DNA of 64,000 bases from Scatophagus argus. Lineage: Eukaryota; Chordata; Actinopteri; Scatophagidae. The stretch is taken from NCBI RefSeq assembly GCF_020382885.2, contig NC_058508.1, forward strand, positions 8,300,055-8,364,054, written 5' to 3'. Position 1 is the stretch's first letter. The number at the start of each line of letters is the position of its first letter. Under the pieces are notes generated by a model. That model made no database searches. It was given only the letters and a program-made list of their open reading frames with translations, and had not been told where the DNA came from. The position numbers were made by a program, and so were the translations under genes. Below, piece after piece: positions 1-21,700 of this stretch.

Positions 1-10389
<10,389 letters not shown>

Positions 10390-13005
10390 GTTGGCAGCTG
10401 TTGTTGTTGTGGTTGTGATGCGGGGCTCCCTGTTATCTCTGTTACCCTCGACCTTGTCCAGGGTCGCCTCGGCGGGGAACCGGGTTCTGGACTGCTGGTG
10501 AGGTGTGGTAGGATACGGAGGTGGGGTGGACAGGTCGAGCCTCGGCGGCCGGGCCTGCTCTGTTGCGACCTCGGCCTCGTCCGCTGTCAGCGCCGGGGAG
10601 TGAGGAGGGGAGGTCGGCGGGGGAGCGGGTAGAGAAACGCGGACGTATTTGCTCGCTATTCGCCCAATCTCGGCGCCTTTGGTGGGTGCGAGTCGCTGGC
10701 TGACGACAGGGGTGGGATGGATGGACTGGGGCTCCGAGGAGGGAGGCCCGCTGAAATTAGCTAAATCAATCCGGCTTTACCCCTGGAAATGTGGAGTAAT
10801 AAGACAACGCACAGCACGACCTGCACCTTGAGAAACAAATACCCTGTTTATAGCTAAGTTAGCGGTAAGCTACCTGACACTAGGCAGCCAACTACTGATA
10901 TAGGTACAACAACAATGAAAACAAAGGCTCATTTGATAGAGATACACATTCAACAACTTTGCCTACGATATCCCCAGTCCGTGTGCTCCTCCGATTGTCC
11001 CTCGTCTGGGGGAGAGCGGAGGAAAAAGCTATCCATTCAAAGCAGTTTGCAATACGGAATAGCACTAATGTTGATTTGGAAGTTCACGGAGACGAGAGTT
11101 GCCACAGACCGACATAAGCCAATTCCCCCAAACCACCCCTAACACGATAAACGACAAAACGCGGCACCTCGTTGCATTTCTAGCTAACCTCCCGTTTCTT
11201 GTGAGGAATGTGCCCGGTCATACAATGATAGCCTAGACTGTGTGGCTCTCAACCCGCTCCTCCCGTGGTTTGTGATGTGTGGAGTCTGAGGTAAATCTCA
11301 AAATGGCGGTCGCGCTCTTCTCTGAAATGTCACATCCGCATGGAGATCCAAACACTGGCCCATCCCCGGCTGGGTTCACATGCTTGTTAAATGGTAGGGA
11401 TCAGGCGTGTGTCTGTTAGCAGGGAATCAAATGTTAAGCATTAACTGCAATTATTGGAATGGATATTATAGGAGTGACAATACAGGGTTAGGACCACTGA
11501 TGAATGCATGTTGAATAGGGATAACCATTGTTCATTTACAATCACTGGAACAGGAAAATAATTTTATGGAAACAAACTACTACTATTTTTTTCTCTTTTA
11601 AAATGGGCTTTGTTTTACTATATAGTCATACTTGTTTAAGAAAAACATAAATACAAGATGGGTTGCTTAGTTAGAGTTTTAGTTCTTTTGATTTAGTTTG
11701 TACTTTTAGGTTACTTGTACATACGTGTTCATTTATTTGCATACGTCTTTAATTCCCTTCCATTTTATTATTATAAGTGTGATATCTCGTAATGTTATTC
11801 AACCTGTGTTTAATCAGAAGTTGCCCGATATTGTCTTTTTGCTGCAAAATATTATACTAGTCAAACTTTAAGTAAAAGAACACAAAAAAGCCAACACTAT
11901 AGGTGGGAGATCAGACTCATACCAAATTCCCGAATTATCTACCAAACATATCATGCGACCGACAAAATGCTGTAACCATACTGTAAAGTATGCACAGTTT
12001 CTTTTTTTTATTATTATTTTTAAAGTACAATGCCAAGTTTAAATAATTTATCAGATTTATTTTTCATCAAAAAAAAAAAAATCCTACAAATGAATAAAAA
12101 CAATTACGGCAATACAAGCTGTCTTCCAAAATTGTAAATCAGTTACAAAAAAGACTGCAGTAACATTTTATATACACAATATTAGCATTGCGCAGAACGA
12201 CCCACGTCCAATCATGAATTATCGCTTTAACAGGCAGTCTCACTGCGTTAGCTGCTCCATATCTGCAGTGTTGAAGCCTGGCCGCCTGTGGCTGAAATAG
12301 TGAAGCCTTCATATTTTGAGTAAATAGCACCATCCAGTGGTCAGTTATACTTGGGCTATGTGTGAGTGACTCTCTCGTTTATTTCACCTCACTTTGTTTC
12401 CTCGATTCAGTTATATTAAGCCATTGTTTTAATGATATAGCATCTGAAAACTATTCTCATTGTTGAATTATCTCGATAGCATGTGGATTATAGAATATTC
12501 ATTGGTGATAGAGGCAAGACATGTTTGTGATCAGGACATTAATTCTCCAGCATTATTATTATTGTTGTTATTATTATAATTAACAGCAATTTTCACGACA
12601 AAACTCGAACTCTCTTGCAAGCTTCGGTAGAGGAGAATTATTTTCAGTGAGGTTCTTTTGTGTCAACGCTGTGGCGGACGTGTCAGGGAGCCAATGAAAT
12701 TCTGAAAAATGATCTCAAGCCCACCTCGCAGTGCTCAAGTCGCCAATTGTCGTTTACATGGGCGGGCTGACGCGCACAACACGATAGTCTGTGCTGTATA
12801 TATCTGGATGTCGACTTGTGGGAAAAATAGTTAGCTAAGCTTATCTTCGGAGAATGTTGTAACAGGGAGGAACCTTGTATCGTAGTGCGAAATAGTAAAG
12901 TGCTAACAGTATTCATGAATGTGCTCACGTAACTATACGTACAGTGACCACACATTAATCTTTAAACAAATTAAAAGCGCATTTCATCGAGTTTTGGTGC
13001 ATTAA
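10390..13005. promoter_or_regulatory. USP7-HAPSTR1 head-to-head promoter interval
   Basis: The two start codons diverge 2.6 kb apart. The USP7 side (10390-11330) is relatively GC- and CpG-rich and holds the USP7 5'UTR, with a CAA-rich stretch just upstream of the ATG, and an AAAATGGCGG motif at 11300-11309. The middle, about 11.4-12.6 kb, is AT-rich with no gene seen. The HAPSTR1 side carries a compact CCAAT/GC-box promoter described separately. No coding potential was found in the interval. Transcription start sites are inferred, not observed. Confidence 0.7.
12691..12803 (+). promoter_or_regulatory. Probable HAPSTR1 core promoter
   Basis: Ordered elements on the plus strand: CCAAT at 12691-12695, a second CCAAT at 12743-12747 (52 bp spacing), GGGCGGG at 12760-12766, a TGACG half-site near 12768-12772, and a TATA-like TATATATC at about 12796-12803. 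This predicts initiation near 12.82-12.84 kb and a 5'UTR of roughly 170-180 nt. The order and spacing are typical of an NF-Y/Sp1 promoter; no expression data support the start. Confidence 0.5.
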
Positions 13006-16000
13006 ATGGAGGAGAAGAAGGAAGACGGGGACTCGGAGATACAGGAACACGGACCCGAGCACTGGTTCTCAAAATGGGAGCGGCAGTGTTTGGCCGAAGC
13101 GGAGCAAAGGGAGCCGAGCGAGGAAGAGGCCGACAATGACCAAGATAAACTGTGGCATCTCTTCCAGAACTCCGCTACTGCTGTGGCACAGTTATACAAA
13201 GGTTCAAACCAACGTTTTCATTTCGCTTGTTCGCTTTAAGATACATATACCAGTAAAAATTTGGTTTTTCGATGGCCACCCGGGAACATGCTGTGAACTA
13301 ACCTTAGCGTCAGAATTGGTAGAATGCTAACTACCTCGTTAGCAAAGTCGCTGGCCAGTACTAGGTAACGTTTACAGCTGATTTTGCAAAGCTAAAATTA
13401 GCTAGCTTGTGTTAGCCAGTGAGAAGAATTACTTAAGAACTCGGATATAGTTTTGCACCCCTGTTTCTATTGTCCAACGACAGTAATTAGTTCGACAGAT
13501 CTAATTGGAGTAACTTAACATAGATTTCTTTGTAAGTAAGCTAGCTTGTTGATGCCAAGTTAGACAGCAGCGGGTAGCTAGTGTTAATGTAACGTTAGCT
13601 AGGCTAGTTACAAAATGGCGATGGTAACAACAATCGTAGCTACGCGACGTTCCCAGATGACAGTCTACTGTATACTGTCAGTGTAACCATCTGTTATACC
13701 GGACACGATTAGCTGTTGAAATGCGGTATAGAGTTATAAACTTAATAGCACAGATGTGTACTTGACTTGCTCTTAAACGCCCAATTTGCTGCTGAGTGAG
13801 CAGTTTTGTTAAGCAACGCGTAGCCAGCGTTATAATCACAAAATGGCGAGGATAGTATTGGTTCGCTGTGGAAATATTGCTATGTCTACAATCTGGTTTT
13901 GCTGTTGTGTTCTCAGACATTATAAATTCCTGACCAAACTAATAGAGCTCGACTTTTTAAGTCTTTCCATGTTTGACATGTATGTTTGAAATGTCTTTGC
14001 AACTTAACTGCTGAGATGGCAGTTAAGTTGGTGTGTCGGTGCCTTCAAGCTGGCCATCTAGCGCTGGCTGACAGTTATTTTTAAGACAAATCCCGTTCAT
14101 GCAATTGTATATGCAAGACAAAATGGCGAATGGAAATGATCCTCACTCCAGTCGGCTGTGCCTCTCAGATTTGTTGTTGTTTTATGGTCACAGCAATCAA
14201 GGGGGCTTGCTTTTGAATCAAGGACAAACGTCATGTACAGAAACCAGATATTATTTCCCCCTTTCCTCCTTCAGATAGAGTATGCCATCAGCAGGGCCTT
14301 TCATTGTGGGTGCCATTTCAGAACTCTGCAACAGCAGTTACCAACCTCTACAAAGGTATTTAATCTTGTTTCTGTTCCCTCCACCCTTGTGATTTTGACC
14401 AAGATTTATTGACTAACTGAACAATTGTTACACCTGTAGTTGTTTCTGTCATTCAGTCCATCAGTATGGATTGTAGTGGACCATCTTTGGACTTGTACAT
14501 ATAAACATGTTTTCATTGACAGGCTCATCCAACAAGTGGTAAACAGACCCAGTCATTATCATCTTATCAGCTCTATATTGATCAGACTGTCACAAGCCCT
14601 GACAAGTTTTTTGTATGTCATTGAAAAACCTGTTCATTGTGGAAAAACATATTGTGTTTTAAAACTTTTTTAACAATGTCAAGAATCGGGTAGTTTGTTA
14701 TACTGGACCTGTCCCTGAATTTCAGTCTGCCTCCCATAAATGGGCAAAAGATCCCAATTTTAATTAGCAGTTGATTTAAAAGCTGGCAGTCATGTGGGTC
14801 ACTGTTGGGTACCGTTCACATCTTTTTTGCATTTGGAATGATTGATTATGAGCAGTAATTGTTATTTTTTATGTTTTTCTGCCATTGCAGAAAGTGTGGA
14901 GGCCCATCAGAGAAGCTTTGATCGGGGTATCCAGATAGGCCACCAACGGCGTAACAAGGTAAGTTTTCCTCCACTGCCACCTTTTGTGAGAAACCTCCAT
15001 TCTCAAATTGTGATGTTACACTTACCTTGCATATTTTTGGACACATAGAAACCAGATGCTAACAGATTACTTTAGGTTTGTGCAACAGGGGTATTGAATA
15101 AGAAAAAAAATACATCAGTATTTGTTAAATAAAATAAAATTAAACTGTGGTTAACTGATTTATGTATTACTTTTTTATTTGATTGCAGGACATGTTGGCT
15201 TGGGTGAAAAAGCGTCGGAGAACCATCCGTAGGGAGGATCTTATCAGCTTTCTATGTGGCAAAGCACCACCACACAGGAGTAGCAGGGCTAACCCCCGGC
15301 TGGCCATGGTGGCCCCTAGCCGGGCCAATTCACCAGCTGAGACTGGCTCATCTGTGGAAGCAGACCTCCAGCCCTTCAGGGAGGCCATAGCGCTGCATGG
15401 TGAGGATACATATGTGCAAGTCTGGCTCACAGCTTACATGCTAGTGAAAGAAATGAGAAACTTGGTTTGTAACCCAAGAGACAACTATGTGGTTGGAAAA
15501 CAGAAAAAGAAAAACAGCGGTACTGCTGTTCTTTAAGGTCACTGATGCTGCATTTCTGTTTTGTGTGTAGGCATGCTTACAGGTTCCTCAAAGTGTGGGT
15601 GGGATCTACTGATACCATACATTTAATTGATTTAAGGTTTGGTAACATGTTATAGAGTGGGTGTGTGATAAGATATTTTATGTGAAAAAGTAAGTCAAAT
15701 TATCATGTATTATTGTAAGGCTTGTCACCTGAATTGGAACAAGTTATTGTGTTGTGGTGTCATTACTGAACTATGGTATGTTTGCTTGTATGCGAGAGAA
15801 AACGCACTTGTCCTTCAGCCTTCTTACTCTGCCACATGTGGCTCAGAGATAAGGGAATGTTGTGCATGGGTGTCTAAGTATTGGCCAATGGTGAAAGAGG
15901 GCCTCACTGTGTTTGTCCCTCCCCGTGTGTGTGTGTTTATAAGAGTGAACATCTCACTTAACTAAAAGCCAGGCCTTTTTAAATGATTCTGATTTTTAAA

Positions 16001-18100
16001 TATACAGATGCAACTGTTTCTATTTGTAATTCAGTTTGAGTACAGTATGTTAGCATTTGACAGTTGTGTCGTCAGTGCAATGGAATAGTCAGAACTTTAT
16101 CTGAAGGTCACAGCATTTTAAAGGAGCCATTTTAGCATGTAGCTCAGTTTAGAGTGAGTGATGTTAGGCATTTGGTGGTTTAGGTTACAGACGTGCAAGT
16201 TCGTTCTCTGTCAGGAGATTTCAGCGTGTCTCCTTTCTCAGTTATCAGATATCTTGTGTGTGCATCTGGACGGAAACATCATTTTGATTCATATGGACAA
16301 ATTTGACATTTTTGTCAGCTGCACCCTTGACTCTGAGATTCACTGGTTTTTGTTCAGTGTAGTAACCAAGTGAAGTCCAATGTGAGAAGCTTTTTGTCTT
16401 TTGGATTATAAATAAGGAATCTGAATCACATATACAGTACACAGTGTACTGTCCTTTATAGTTTGGCAATATGAATGGTTTGGTTTACCACATTGTGGTA
16501 TGAAATTAAACCTGTAACCTCAAGTTACAGCCACTGTAGCCAACAGAAATCTTGGTGTGTTGCTGCATGTTTTCTATTATGTCTCTGCACCGGCGACAGC
16601 TGTTGCTGGACATCCATATTTGAAACATTGTAGTTCAACACAAGCTCACTGATTTTGCTGGTGATTGTCATTGCACCTTGTGAATAAGCTCTCAGTGCTC
16701 TTTGTGAAGAGGGTTTGTTTGTCAGTGGAATTTATTCACTGAAGTCCTAACTTCCGTTTTGCCAAGAACCGCACTTGATGTCTTCTTTATTAAATTATTT
16801 CAAAGGATTCACTACATATATTATGAGTCTGAACAGACATGGATGTAAGCTAGTATTTTTGAGTATTTTCATTATTGATTAATGTGCTGATAACTTTCAC
16901 GATTAGTCGTTTATTCAATAAAATGTGCTATCACCAAATTGCTTCTTTTTTAACAATAGATGGTCTAAAACACAAAGAGTCTCCATTTACGCTCATAAAT
17001 GTGATTGGCTAATTGGCTACTCGTAGCAGCTCTAACACTGAGGCATACAAGGGACTTATTCTAGTCGCTATGGGAGTCATTTGTTCAGTTATGTTAAAGT
17101 TTTGGCATGGACTGGTGAACTGTGTGTTTGTGAGGTGGGTCTGTTTGAAATGCTGTTTTGTGGCAAATATCCTAACAATGCCATTCTGAGGAAGCTTGAC
17201 TGAACAAACAAACGGATGATGAAGTAGCACCCTGTGCATGTGACTTCGACCAATGATAAGTTCATGTCGAAGAACTGTTTACTTGATGTGTCCTTCCTCG
17301 TCACAGGGGAGCATATTACCTTGTGATGAGGAAGGACATTTTAATAAAGAAAAAAAGTGACATGTCCATTACGTCCCTTTAGTTCAGTCTGAGATCAATA
17401 CTTCACTTTGATATTGCCAGTGTGACACATCTGTTTGCAAACATTCTCTCTAAGATTCACATGCATCTTTCTGCCTTGGTTTGATTGATGGATCAATGCA
17501 CCTGCTTGTCTGTAATTCATTGTTGGTCCAGTCAATAGACAGCATTGATGTATGTGTAGCATTCATTTAAAAACTTTTGACCAATTGCTGTTTTCATTAA
17601 AGTCATAAAAGGTAGCTTACCTCATTGCTAAGTCAGTAAATAATAAAGACAGACTTGCAGCTTCTATTAAACTTAGAAAATTGTATGAAGTAGCTTGCTT
17701 ATCTGTCATATTTCTTCACCCAGTGATGCCTTTTGTCTGTTGCTGCTCTGCCCTCTCTGTCCTGCCTCCTCCTCCTTCCACAGGTCTGAGCGGAGCCATG
17801 GCTAGTATCAGTGTGCGCTCTGGTGCTCCAGGGTCTCCCACACATGTGAGTGGGAGCAGCAGTAATGGAGGCGGCGCTGGTGGAGGTGGTTCTTCTGGCT
17901 CAGGGCCAGTGTGCCGCAGCAGACGTAACGGGCTTCAAGACGTCGACCTGAACACTTTCATTTCAGAGGAGATGGCACTGCATCTGGACTCCACAGGCTC
18001 TGCCTCTGCTGGAGGGGGAGCGACCAGGAAACGAAACTCCACCCAGTGTAATGATGTCATCACAGACTCCCCTACACACAAACGCAACAGGATGATCTGA
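13006..18100 (+). CDS. hapstr1: HUWE1-associated protein modifying stress responses (HAPSTR1, C16orf72), 5 exons
   Basis: HAPSTR1 partners with the HECT ubiquitin ligase HUWE1 in nuclear stress signalling. Exons: 13006-13201, 14275-14355, 14891-14958, 15189-15399 and 17784-18100. Total is 873 nt, 290 aa plus stop; human is 275 aa. An in-frame TAA directly precedes the ATG, fixing the start. Recognisable human blocks include EHGPEHWFSKWERQCLAEAE, two LW..FQNSATAV..LYK motifs, RNKDMLAWVKKRRRTIRRED, ISFLCGK, DLNTFISEEMALHLD and the C-terminal DSPTHKRNRMI. The basic KKRRRTIRR and THKRNR segments are candidate nuclear signals. The extra length is mainly a Gly/Ser-rich stretch before RSRRNGLQDVDL in exon 5 and a second Ser/Ala/Gly insert. 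The gene is divergent to USP7, as in mammals. Confidence 0.97.
13202..14274 (+). other. HAPSTR1 intron 1, rich in YY1-type motifs
   Basis: This 1.07 kb intron holds three copies of CAAAATGGCGA on the sense strand, at 13611-13621, 13839-13849 and 14119-14129, plus many GCTAGC/GTTAGC words at 13.32-13.61 kb. No coding exon was seen. Downstream promoter-proximal regulation is likely but inferred. Confidence 0.65.
15400..17783 (+). other. HAPSTR1 intron 4
   Basis: A 2.4 kb AT-rich intron between the KKRRRTIRR-containing exon and the final exon. It includes a dispersed-repeat copy near 16.86-17.0 kb. Open frames inside lack recognisable homology. Confidence 0.7.
16855..16995 (-). repeat. Dispersed teleost interspersed repeat, partial copy
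   Basis: Read on the minus strand it contains GCAATTTGG, AACGACTAATCG and ATTAATCAATAATGAAAATAC, words I recognise from a very abundant percomorph repeat that also matches 25125-25260 and 29150-29360. I cannot name the family with certainty. Confidence 0.45.
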
Positions 18101-21100
18101 CCTGCTGTCTGCATATATGTGTGTGAGGGGGTGGAGGAGAGAATCCTTCAAAGCTAGGAGAGGGAGATGGATGGGCCTATGGGGGACAGATGTGCAGATT
18201 GACAGACAGATGTCCGGATACCTGGCTGTGCAAAAGAACTCTGAAAATGAAACAAGGACTGAAGTTCTCAGTTCGGTCTGTTCAGATGTTGGATGAATTC
18301 TGTTCCTTGTCACCTTTCCTCACACTATTACTACAAATCACGATCTGCAGTCACAACACTTGAATGAGCGTGTGTGTGGGTGACTGGGAGGTCTGGACAA
18401 CATCACGCAATCTTTGGACATCGGTGATCTGGAAAGGAGACGACGAAGGAAGTCACCAACTCATTCTGAAATGCAAACAGTCCTCAGAGGGGTGAAAATG
18501 CACTGTGCTGCTTGACAAGTAAAAGCCACTTGATCCTTGACACATTTGTGCCCTTCCCTCCTTTAACATCTCTCATCCTCACTCAACACCTTAAATAAGG
18601 AAGTGAGGGCCATTATCAAATCGTCTCACGCAGTGAAACAAGTTGCTCGCCATATGTTGGACCCACCTCTGTCAGAGACTCACTTCTGCGTCAAGCAACC
18701 ACCACCTGTTCTTTCTGTTACGTCATCATTGCAGTTTTCACTTGATGTCGCCTATCAGTGGTGGAGCTAACCCATAGGAGTACATCTGTGGTGTCATCTG
18801 CCAGTAGAATTTCACTGGCTACCCTTTTTGACGGCATGTACCTACCAATAGCAGGCCATTGAAGTTTGGACATTAAGACCTTATTCTCTGCTAATTACTC
18901 TGCTTCGACGGTGGCTTGATTTAGTTCAGCCAGTTGCCCTTTTTGTTTTTAGTTCTTCCACAACCAGTGTTAAAATTAAAAACTAGGTTTGTTGCCACTG
19001 TTTTCAGCAGTGATAGCCAAGTTAATTTTGCATTCTTTCTCCACCTTGCTATTTTTGTTGTTTTTTGAGGATAATGAAAAGGAAAATTTTTCTTTTTTAT
19101 CTGTGTGTATTCAGCTTCTCAGAGAGCCTGTTTGCTGACTGCGGTGCTCTCTCCCCCCTTTACCCTAGTTTTATTACAAATGCAGCTGCTCTTTTATGTG
19201 ATCTTGTGATTATTCGATTGAGTTGCAATAAGGATTTTTGCACTTAGCTTTCACCTCTGACTCATGCAAACAAATCGGCTCTTCCAGTGTATCCCAGTCG
19301 TAGCCTTGTCCGACCCTAACCAGGCCCACGCGGTGGTTGGTCCACCACTAGTTGGTGCTCTGAAAAATTAAACACTTAGATGGATGAAGCTCTCTTGCAC
19401 ACCTCTGGTTCCAACAACTCTTCAAGAGTATGTGATTGAGTTGTGGAGCGTTCCTGCACATGGGCTCTACTTGTACTCAGAGACTCATTCTTTCCCTGTT
19501 TGACAAATGATTTAATCGATCAGAAAATAATTGGTGCTGTAAACAAAGCAAAAACCACAGAAATGTTCTCACAAAGGTAGCGTCTGGATAAATTGGCTGT
19601 AATGTTAATGACACTGTCTGCTTTTTGTATAAGGGGTTTGTGCATTAATAAGACGTGGATGAGTTTGATTTTACTCGGTACAGGATGATGCAACTTGGCT
19701 CGTTTCCTTTTTGAAATGGTTGTTGCCTTCCATCCTTCTGTAAGGGAGTTGAGTAGGAGACGCTGATATCACATTAGTCAGAAGTTTGGGTATATTAAAA
19801 CAGTTTAAGTAATGTTAACTGGTGCTGTACTGATTCTGGCTTATTTTAGGGTCTTAAGGAAAGATTACTGGAGTTAAATCTAAGCTTGTTTGTGGGCGTA
19901 TTAAACTCAATTGTTGGGATATGCTTTTTTTTAAGCATAGAAAACTAACAGAGTGTAAATGATTAATAATAAGACAACTCAATATTTGTTTTAAACCAAT
20001 GCTAAGTATTTCCAGTGATGCCCTGTTGTAGTAGTGATACAGTAATTTATCAGTGAGTTGGTGGGGCTGTAAACCCATCAGTTTGACCTGTAATACCCAC
20101 TGCAGCTGACTTGTGGGATGTCAATGTTTCCTTCTCTTTTTTTCGCAGTTTTTGTTGACTTCTTCACTCCCCTTTATGACCTGGAAAATGGGTTTTCTTT
20201 TTTTTTTTTTTTTTGTTTTTGTATGACGAAATACCAGTTTTTAACTTCTGTTACATTTTGGTCACAGATTTCATTTTTTCATTCATAGGTTTTATATTCA
20301 TACATAATTCCTGGCTTGTGGGTGAAAGAAAAGAACCAGGCTGAGATATGTTGATTCTGTCCAAAGTAACGAAGAGTTCTTGCTTACGAGTGAAACCACT
20401 GAATCAGACTGATGAAAATGTAACCCTCATATCAGGAAAGGGAGAGCTGATTTGCCTACAGAGAGCCTGTGATTACTGTGAAAGAGGGTAACAAGTAATT
20501 CATGGTGAGCACATGTCAGTCTTGGTTTAAAAATGTTTCTTTTTGCCAAAAAAATAAAGGAAAGCAATGTCTCCCAAGTTCTGGATAGTTTAAGCAACCA
20601 CAGGCCTGAATAATTAACATAGGAAATAAACATGACTCTTAAAGGGACTTTGCCTGAAAGTCACATTTCATGTCCATCATAGTCTTGGACTCTGGGACCT
20701 GGCAGGGTGCTCATGGTGGGATATGGTGTCTGGGGAGCCTGAAGAGGATTGGAGATGGAGTGGCTCTTGAGGACCGACCTGTCAGCTTGTCCACATGCTC
20801 CTCATTCAATTAGAGGAATGCATTTAGAATATCTTAGTTGTTTTTCTTACTCCAGACACATCACTTACATTCGTGTCCAACACTCCACATTGGCAACGGT
20901 AGTATTCATCATTAAATGACAACCCCCCCCCCCCCCCCCAACACACACACCCCACTTGGTCCTATTGTTGACGCAAAGACAACTGGATTGCTTTCTGTTT
21001 TCCTCAGTGTAGCAGCTACCAACAAGAGAAGGAAAAAGTTTGCGTTTATTCATTCATTTAGACTAATGGAGACCTGAAAACAAATAGAGAGACTGTCAGC

Positions 21101-21700
21101 CTGACTATTGTCCCTAGTCAGCTTTCATTCTCACAGGAGATTTTGTGCCCAGGGGCAGACTAAATTACATAGTGAAAGCAGTGTTTATGGAGAACAGACT
21201 AATTGCTGATCTCATTATTCTGTTGACGTTACATTGTACAGTCTACATCTATTGCATAATGGTGGAAAAAAAACCTGGCTTTTTCCAGTTGAAAGGGAAG
21301 ATGTGAAGTGTCTGGAGATGAGAAAAGTGGACTTTCAGAATATCCATACCTCCCCAAGTCTTGACTAAAGAGTCGGATACAAGCAGGATTGTTCTTGTCT
21401 TTCCATACCCACTGCTCAACCTGCAGTGTTGACCCCCAGTCTGGATATAATAGAGGGGGCACTTTGTGTTTTTTCTTTCTTTTCTCTTTTTTTTTTCCTT
21501 GAGCCAGTCACCGGCCTTCATCCCCATTGTTTCAAAAGGCTGCCTCATGCCACGTGTCTCTGGAGCCAACACTATTATCAGCTGTTTCTTGATACTTATT
21601 TGTTTAAGAAGTAATAAATGGCTAACTATATACTTAACATTGTTGGTATGATATATGTGGTTCACATTGTAAAAGAAATAAAACCATTCAGTTGCAGTTT
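18101..21700 (+). other. HAPSTR1 3'UTR (candidate extent)
   Basis: There is no coding potential after the HAPSTR1 stop. An AATAAA at 21677-21682 is the most attractive distal polyadenylation signal, giving a 3'UTR of about 3.6 kb; the human gene also has a long one. Upstream AATAAA variants (for example near 20.56 kb) could be used alternatively. It includes a C17 tract followed by CA repeats at 20923-20950. Confidence 0.5.
20923..20950. repeat. C17 homopolymer plus short (AC)n
   Basis: Seventeen consecutive C bases at 20923-20939, followed by ACACACAC, within the presumed HAPSTR1 3'UTR. Confidence 0.9.

Noticed and set aside
14041..14070. CTCF-like word CCATCTAGCGCTGG in HAPSTR1 intron 1
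   Set aside because: Too many mismatches to the core consensus on either strand.
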